Shown here piece after piece: positions 59,109 to 64,000 of a stretch of DNA of 64,000 nucleotides. Under the pieces are notes generated by a model. It was not told the DNA's origin and ran no database searches. It saw nothing but the letters and a program-made list of their open reading frames with translations. Made by a program: the position numbers and the translations under genes. Source of the stretch: Oceanicola sp. 22II-s10i. GTDB lineage: Bacteria > Pseudomonadota > Alphaproteobacteria > Rhodobacterales > Rhodobacteraceae. The DNA lies in assembly GCF_002210105.1 (NCBI RefSeq), contig NZ_AQQU01000001.1, positions 780,501-844,500 on the forward strand. The letters run 5' to 3'. Positions within the stretch are counted from its first letter, which is position 1. Each line of letters starts with the position of its first letter.

Positions 59109-59693
59109 GTGTCCCACGCTGACGATCACGCAGGCACCCGAAGAGATTTCCTCTACTACGCCACCGCAGGCGCGGGCGCTGTCGCGACCGGTGCCGCCGT
59201 TTGGCCGCTGGTCAACCAGATGAACCCCTCTGCCGACGTGCAGGCGCTGTCCTCGATCCGCGTGGACGTGTCCGGTGTCGAACAGGGGACCCAGATCACC
59301 GTGAAATGGCGCGGCAAGCCCGTGTTCATCCGCCGTCGTACCCCGGAAGAGGTGCAGAGCGCGAATGAAGTCGACGTGAGCTCGCTGCCCGATCCACTGG
59401 CGCGGAACGAGAACATCACCGATGGCGCTCCGGCGACCGACCAGAACCGTGCTCTGGCCCCCGAGGGCGCAGAGGGCGAGGCGGCCGAGGAATGGCTGGT
59501 CATGATGGGCGTCTGCACCCACCTCGGCTGTGTGCCGCTCGGTGACGGCGCGGGCGACTTCGGCGGCTGGTTCTGCCCCTGCCACGGGTCGCACTACGAC
59601 ACCGCAGGCCGCATCCGCCGTGGCCCCGCACCGCAAAACCTGCCTGTCCCGGTCGCCCGGTTCGACGGCGAATCCGAAATCATCCTGGGCTGA
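59109..59693 (+). CDS. petA: ubiquinol-cytochrome c reductase iron-sulfur (Rieske) subunit
   Basis: 194 residues from a GTG with GGAG eight bases before it. A twin-arginine-like segment [12 protein letters not shown] precedes the anchoring helix (about 14-37). The Rieske [2Fe-2S] ligands are in C136-THLG-C141 and C156-PCHGSH, giving the two Cys-His ligand pairs plus the disulfide. It shuttles electrons from ubiquinol to cytochrome c1 in the bc1 complex. First gene of petABC (11 bp before petB). Confidence 0.96.
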   Translation: MSHADDHAGTRRDFLYYATAGAGAVATGAAVWPLVNQMNPSADVQALSSIRVDVSGVEQGTQITVKWRGKPVFIRRRTPEEVQSANEVDVSSLPDPLARNENITDGAPATDQNRALAPEGAEGEAAEEWLVMMGVCTHLGCVPLGDGAGDFGGWFCPCHGSHYDTAGRIRRGPAPQNLPVPVARFDGESEIILG

Positions 59694-59704
59694 GGAAGGT
59701 CGCA

Positions 59705-61024
59705 ATGTCTGGTATTCCCCACGATCACTACGAGCCCAAGACCGGCATCGAAAAGTGGCTGCACGCGCGCCTTCCGGTTGTCGGCCTCGTGTATGACACC
59801 CTGTTCATCCCCACCCCCAAGAACCTGAACTGGTGGTGGATCTGGGGCATCGTCCTGGCCTTCTGCCTCGCGATGCAGATCGTCACCGGCATCGTTCTGG
59901 TGATGCACTACACCCCGCATGTCGACTATGCCTTCGCATCCGTCGAACACATCATGCGTGACGTGAACGGCGGCCACATGCTGCGCTACCTTCACGCCAA
60001 CGGGGCCTCGCTGTTCTTCTTCGCCGTCTATATCCACATCTTCCGCGGCCTGTTCTACGGCTCCTACAAGGCCCCGCGCGAAGTGACCTGGATCATCGGC
60101 ATGATCATCTACCTGCTGATGATGGCCACCGGCTTCATGGGCTACGTTCTGCCCTGGGGTCAGATGTCCTTCTGGGGCGCTACCGTGATCACCGGCCTGT
60201 TCGGCGCCATCCCCCTGATCGGCGAGCCGATCCAGACCTGGCTGCTCGGCGGGCCCGCGGTGGACAACGCCACGCTGAACCGCTTCTTCTCGCTGCACTA
60301 CCTGCTGCCCTTCGTGATCGCCGGTCTCGTGATCGTGCACATCTGGGCCTTCCACTCGACCGGGAACAACAACCCGACCGGCGTGGACGTGCGCAAGGGC
60401 TCCAAGGCCGAGGCCGAGAAGGACACGCTGCCGTTCTGGCCCTACTTCGTGATCAAGGATCTCTTCGCCCTCGGCGTCGTTCTGATCGTCTTCTTCGCGA
60501 TCGTGGGCTTCATGCCGAACTACCTCGGCCACCCCGACAACTACATCGAGGCCAACCCGCTGGCGACGCCCGCACACATCGTTCCGGAATGGTACTTCCT
60601 GCCGTTCTACGCGATCCTGCGTGCCTTCACCGCCGACGTCTGGATCGTGATGTTCGCCAACTTCATCACCGGCGGCATCGTGACGGCCAAGTTCTTCGGC
60701 GTGCTGGCGATGTTCGGCGCGATCGCGGTCATGGCGCTGGTTCCGTGGCTCGACACCTCGTCGGTCCGTTCGGGTCGGTACCGGCCGATGTTCAAGTGGT
60801 GGTATGCCCTGCTGCTGATCGACTTCGTCGTTCTGATGTGGTGTGGCGCGATGCCGGCAGAACCGCCGTACTCGACCATCTCGCTGATCGGATCGGCCTA
60901 CTGGTTCGCCTATTTCCTCGTGATCCTGCCGCTGCTCGGCGTGATCGAGAAACCCAAGACCCCGCCGGCGACGATCGAAGAGGACTTCGAGGCGCATTAC
61001 GGCAAGGGCCACCCGGCCGAGTAA
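59705..61024 (+). CDS. petB: cytochrome b of the bc1 complex
   Basis: 439 residues with eight to nine transmembrane helices. Haem-ligand histidines are in [20 protein letters not shown] and [22 protein letters not shown]. The Qo-site PEWY motif ([14 protein letters not shown]) is intact. The C-terminal extension with an extra helix is typical of Rhodobacterales. It sits between petA and petC in the canonical order. Confidence 0.97.
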   Translation: MSGIPHDHYEPKTGIEKWLHARLPVVGLVYDTLFIPTPKNLNWWWIWGIVLAFCLAMQIVTGIVLVMHYTPHVDYAFASVEHIMRDVNGGHMLRYLHANGASLFFFAVYIHIFRGLFYGSYKAPREVTWIIGMIIYLLMMATGFMGYVLPWGQMSFWGATVITGLFGAIPLIGEPIQTWLLGGPAVDNATLNRFFSLHYLLPFVIAGLVIVHIWAFHSTGNNNPTGVDVRKGSKAEAEKDTLPFWPYFVIKDLFALGVVLIVFFAIVGFMPNYLGHPDNYIEANPLATPAHIVPEWYFLPFYAILRAFTADVWIVMFANFITGGIVTAKFFGVLAMFGAIAVMALVPWLDTSSVRSGRYRPMFKWWYALLLIDFVVLMWCGAMPAEPPYSTISLIGSAYWFAYFLVILPLLGVIEKPKTPPATIEEDFEAHYGKGHPAE

Positions 61025-61038
61025 GTGGAGAAATGACA

Positions 61039-61827
61039 ATGATCAAACGTTTCACCCTCTCGGCTGCCGCGGCTCTGGTGCTCGGTGCTGGCTCCGCCTT
61101 CGCGGCGGGTGCCGAAGGCCACGTCCACGATGTCGACTTCTCGTTCGAAGGCCCGTTCGGCGCCTTCGACCAGAACCAGCTTCAGCGTGGCCTGCAGATC
61201 TACACCGAGGTCTGCTCGGCCTGCCACGGCCTGCGCTACGTGCCGATCCGCACCCTCTCGGACGAGGGCGGGCCGCACATGCCCGAGGATCAGATCCGCG
61301 CCTATGCCGGCAACTTCGAAGTGTTCGACCCGGAGCTGGACGACACCCGTCCGGCCACGCCGAACGATCACTTCCCCGGCTCCAACCTTGCCAACGCGCC
61401 CGACCTCAGCCTGATGGCCAAGGCGCGCGCCGGGTTCCACGGGCCCTACGGCACCGGGATCAACCAGTTCGTGAACGGCATCGGCGGGCCCGAGTACATC
61501 GTGTCGATCCTGACCGGTTACACCGGCGAGACGCGCGAACAGGCCGGCACGACGTTCTACGAGAACAAGGCGTTCCCCGGCGGCTGGATCGCGATGGCGC
61601 CGCCGCTGGCCGGCGAAGACGTGGAGTTCGCGGACGAGCATTCGAACGAACTGCACCACGAGGCTGAGGATGTCGCAGCCTTCCTGATGTGGGCAGCCGA
61701 ACCGAAGATGATGGCGCGCAAGCACGCCGGTTTTGCAGCCGTGGTGTTCCTCATCATCCTGACCTCGCTGCTCTACCTGACGAACAAGGCGCTCTGGGCA
61801 CCGCACAAGAAAAAGCTGAAGGCCTGA
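61039..61827 (+). CDS. petC: cytochrome c1
   Basis: 262 residues from the second of two close ATGs, the one 8 bases after GGAG; the first at 61033 is the alternative. A signal peptide (1-23, ending AFAAG) is followed by the haem c site C59-x2-C62-H63 ([13 protein letters not shown]). The axial Met lies in [10 protein letters not shown]-terminal membrane anchor (about 233-255) precedes HKKKLKA. Last gene of petABC, followed by a terminator. Confidence 0.96.
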   Translation: MIKRFTLSAAAALVLGAGSAFAAGAEGHVHDVDFSFEGPFGAFDQNQLQRGLQIYTEVCSACHGLRYVPIRTLSDEGGPHMPEDQIRAYAGNFEVFDPELDDTRPATPNDHFPGSNLANAPDLSLMAKARAGFHGPYGTGINQFVNGIGGPEYIVSILTGYTGETREQAGTTFYENKAFPGGWIAMAPPLAGEDVEFADEHSNELHHEAEDVAAFLMWAAEPKMMARKHAGFAAVVFLIILTSLLYLTNKALWAPHKKKLKA

Positions 61828-61846
61828 GGCCAAAGGCGTTTCACGT

Positions 61847-61874
61847 AAAACCCCGCCCATCCGGGCGGGGTTTT
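61847..61874. terminator. bidirectional terminator between petC and thiQ
   Basis: AAAACCCCGCCC (61847-61858) and GGGCGGGGTTTT (61863-61874) form a perfect 12-bp stem around ATCC, with T-runs on both strands, between convergent genes. Confidence 0.92.
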
Positions 61875-61917
61875 CGTTTGTGAACTCCGAGACATGCCGT
61901 AAGGCGTGATGAGGGCC

Positions 61918-62610
61918 TCAGCCGAGGTAGCGGCGCATCCGGTCCGACGGGTCGTCGAACGCCTCAGCCGTGGCCACCGGCGCCTCCGCGATACCTTCGT
62001 CCACCAGCACGACGCTGTCGGCGATCCGCCGGGCATCCTCGGGCGCGTGGCTGACCATCAGCAGCGTCGCCCCGGTTTCGCGACACAGACCGTCGACCAG
62101 AGACAGCATCTCGGCCCGCAGCGCCGGCCCAAGCGCTGCGAAAGGTTCGTCCAGCAGCAGCAGCGGCCTGCGCTGCACCAGCACCCGCGCCAGAGCCGCG
62201 CGGCTCTGCTGCCCGCCTGACAGTTCCGCAGGGCGGCGCGCGTCCATCCCCTCAAGCCCGACACGGCGGATCGCCTCGGCCACCTGCGCCTTTTGCTGGG
62301 CCGACAGGCGCAGGTCAGGCCGGATCCCCAGCCCGACATTCCGCGCGACGCTCAGGTGCGGAAACAGGTTGCCATCCTGGAACAGCATGGCGATCGGCCG
62401 TCTGCCGGGGGCAAGCCCGCCGATGTCCCGCCCGTCCCACGTCACCCGGCCGGACTGCGGCGCAAGAAATCCCGCGATCCCGTTCAGCAGCGTCGACTTG
62501 CCGGCGCCGGACGGCCCGATCAGCGCCACGCGCGTGCCGGCAGGGACCGTCCAGTCCGCGCGCAGGCGAAAGTCGCCCTGCACCAGAGTCAGCCCCTCAA
62601 GTCTCAGCAC
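61918..62610 (-). CDS. thiQ: thiamine ABC transporter ATP-binding protein
   Basis: 230 residues from a GTG. Walker A GPSGAGKST at 32-40, Q-loop LFQDGNLFPHLSV, signature LSGGQQSRAALAR, Walker B LLLLDEPFAALG and the switch histidine in MVSHAPEDARR are present. Short length and LFQDGNLFPHL match ThiQ. It overlaps thiP by 14 bp and energises thiamine/thiamine-phosphate import with ThiB and ThiP. Confidence 0.9.
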   Translation of the reverse strand: MLRLEGLTLVQGDFRLRADWTVPAGTRVALIGPSGAGKSTLLNGIAGFLAPQSGRVTWDGRDIGGLAPGRRPIAMLFQDGNLFPHLSVARNVGLGIRPDLRLSAQQKAQVAEAIRRVGLEGMDARRPAELSGGQQSRAALARVLVQRRPLLLLDEPFAALGPALRAEMLSLVDGLCRETGATLLMVSHAPEDARRIADSVVLVDEGIAEAPVATAEAFDDPSDRMRRYLG

Positions 62611-64000
62611 GCCAGCGCCCCCCGAAATCGAACAGCGCGAACAGCGCGAAACTCAGCGACAGCAACAGAAGCGCCGCGCCCGCCGCGGCCTCCATCTGGT
62701 AGGCCCCCATCAGCCGCCAGACCATCAGCGGCAGGGTCGCCCGCTCCGGATCGGCGAACAGGGCGATCACCCCGAGATCCCCCATCGACAGCGCCGCCGC
62801 GATCCCGCCCGCAAAGCCGATCGTCCCCCGGCAGCGCGGCAGGATCAGCCAGCGCAGCCGCGCCAGGCCCGTCAGGCCAAGGCTGTCGGCCAGACGGCCA
62901 TAGGACGCCTCGGCCTCGCTCACCGCCGGACCGACCACCCGCAGCGCATAGGGCAGTGCCATGACCGCGTTCACCACCAGCGTCACGACAAAGGCCCAGT
63001 CGCCGGGCCGGTCCCATGGGTTGATCAGCACGAACAACCCGGTCCCCAGAACCAGCGGCGAGGCCGCCAGCGGCGCCAGCCCCGCCACCTCGACCCAGTT
63101 CCGCCGTGCGCTGGCCAGCGCCAGCGTCAGCAGCAGCGTCAGCCCCGTCGCCAGCAGCGCGATGACCACCGAGGTCGCCGCCGCCTGCCACACCGCCACG
63201 GGCATCCGAGCCAGCCCTCCGATCCCGCGTGACACGATCGCCGCCATCGGCCCCAGCAGGAACAGTGCGGCGACGAGCATCCACCCCGCATCGGCCAGCC
63301 GCATCCCCGCGCCGCCGGTGTCCCAGCGTGCCACGGGCCGGTCGAACCCCGCGCCCGAGATCGCACGCGGGGTCAGTCGCAGCGCCGCCAGCCCGGCGGC
63401 GGCAACCAGCAGGAACTGCACAATGGCCAGCATCGCCGCCCGCCCGAGGTCGAATTCGAAGGTGAAGGACTGGAAGATCGCCAGCTCGACCGACGTCGCC
63501 TTCGGTCCGCCGCCCAGCGTCAGCGCGATGGCGAAGCTGGACAGGCAGATGGCAAAGATCACCGCCAGCACCCCCGGCACCACCCGCGCCAGCATCGGCG
63601 CCTCCAGCAGGCGGAACACGTCACGCGGCCGGGCGTCCAGCTGTGCTGCCAGCCGGAACCGTTCGGCGGGAATGCGACCCCAGCCCTGCAGGATCAGCCG
63701 CGTGGCCAGCGGCAGGTTGAAGAACACGTTCCCCAGGACCACCCCGTGCAGCCCGTAGACCGACACCGGCGGGATCCCCATCTGGCCAAGCAGCCCGTTC
63801 ACCCATCCGCCGCGTCCCAGCACGGCGATCAGGCCCAGCACTGCGACGATCACCGGCAGGATGAACGGTGCCCCCATCAGCGCGATGTAGATGCCGCGCC
63901 CCGGAAACCGCCGCCGCGACAACGCGCGCGCCACCGGAATGGCCAGAGCGGTCGAAAACAACGCCGAGAGCGACGCCTGCACCACCGTGAACCGGATCGC
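62597..64000 (-). CDS. thiP: thiamine ABC transporter permease, N-terminus beyond the window
   Basis: 467 residues are visible and the frame is open through base 64000. About ten transmembrane helices in two permease halves can be traced, each with an EAA-like loop: PAERFRLAAQLDARPRDVFR in the first and ASYGRLADSLGLTGLARLRW in the second. ARALSRRRFPGRG and the fused two-permease architecture are typical of ThiP. It lies upstream of thiQ with a 14-bp overlap; thiB is expected outside the window. Confidence 0.87.
   Translation of the reverse strand, partial: AIRFTVVQASLSALFSTALAIPVARALSRRRFPGRGIYIALMGAPFILPVIVAVLGLIAVLGRGGWVNGLLGQMGIPPVSVYGLHGVVLGNVFFNLPLATRLILQGWGRIPAERFRLAAQLDARPRDVFRLLEAPMLARVVPGVLAVIFAICLSSFAIALTLGGGPKATSVELAIFQSFTFEFDLGRAAMLAIVQFLLVAAAGLAALRLTPRAISGAGFDRPVARWDTGGAGMRLADAGWMLVAALFLLGPMAAIVSRGIGGLARMPVAVWQAAATSVVIALLATGLTLLLTLALASARRNWVEVAGLAPLAASPLVLGTGLFVLINPWDRPGDWAFVVTLVVNAVMALPYALRVVGPAVSEAEASYGRLADSLGLTGLARLRWLILPRCRGTIGFAGGIAAALSMGDLGVIALFADPERATLPLMVWRLMGAYQMEAAAGAALLLLSLSFALFALFDFGGRWRAET

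Overview
The window is GC-rich, gene-dense DNA from an alphaproteobacterium, most likely a Rhodobacteraceae (Roseobacter-group) member. The evidence is the gene content: a CcrM-type GANTC methyltransferase, a petABC bc1 operon, rimP-nusA-ylxR-infB, DciA next to mutY, a Core-2 glycosyltransferase with a long C-terminal extension paired with a sulfotransferase, and a secA / membrane-anchored protein / OmpA trio. It reads as ordinary chromosome. I see no phage, IS element, integron or CRISPR array, and no intergenic gap longer than about 300 bp. The assignment rests on protein similarity as I recognise it, not on a database search.

Layout. 1-6849: 3' end of comF, glutaredoxin, a nitrilase-family amidase, a MarR regulator, a Na+/Ca2+-type antiporter, ubiG, proline iminopeptidase, a divergent ArsR/SRPBCC pair, a PaaI thioesterase and a membrane protein. 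6920-12490: the rimP-nusA-ylxR-infB operon with a readable promoter, a terminator-like hairpin in its leader and a strong final terminator. 12496-16356: a DMT permease, a 45-residue protein gene, and a parvulin-argJ-mutT operon read leftward. 16402-21994: secA, a membrane-anchored periplasmic protein and a binding-protein/OmpA fusion. 22008-28619: polA, a zinc-ribbon protein, a GFA protein, a HIT protein, the glycosyltransferase and the divergent sulfotransferase. 28743-33385: CoA-transferase, DsbA and DciA leftward, mutY and an AlkB-type monooxygenase rightward.

33512-39700: a GAF-Fis regulator lacking the AAA+ domain, a 20-bp perfect palindrome and an aldehyde dehydrogenase. These are followed by an ankyrin/beta-lactamase fusion protein, ccrM with three GANTC sites in its leader, and rnhB. 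39834-42717: a membrane protein/MarR divergent pair with twin operators. Next comes a divergent locus controlled from twin GTTAT-N3-ATAAC palindromes. It encodes a His/Asp/Arg-rich secreted repeat protein, a small periplasmic protein and a two-TM membrane protein with a cytoplasmic OmpR-type winged helix. This last locus is the best candidate for an undescribed regulatory system. 42714-55103: a flavin dehydrogenase, a fasciclin protein, tRNA-Arg, a LacI regulator, a YcaQ-family glycosylase, an orphan CoxM, a quinone oxidoreductase, a TetR regulator, ackA with a MaoC-Pta fusion, an M20 amidohydrolase and a LigI-like amidohydrolase. 55162-64000: tRNA-Met, tRNA-Lys, dapF, mtaB, a PaiB-like protein, a GST, petABC, thiQ, and thiP cut off by the window end.

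Most of the window is housekeeping: translation initiation and transcription elongation, protein export, DNA replication/repair/methylation, respiration, and lysine, arginine and ubiquinone synthesis. Accessory catabolic and regulatory genes lie between. Many operons are tightly coupled by 1-14 bp overlaps of stop and start codons.
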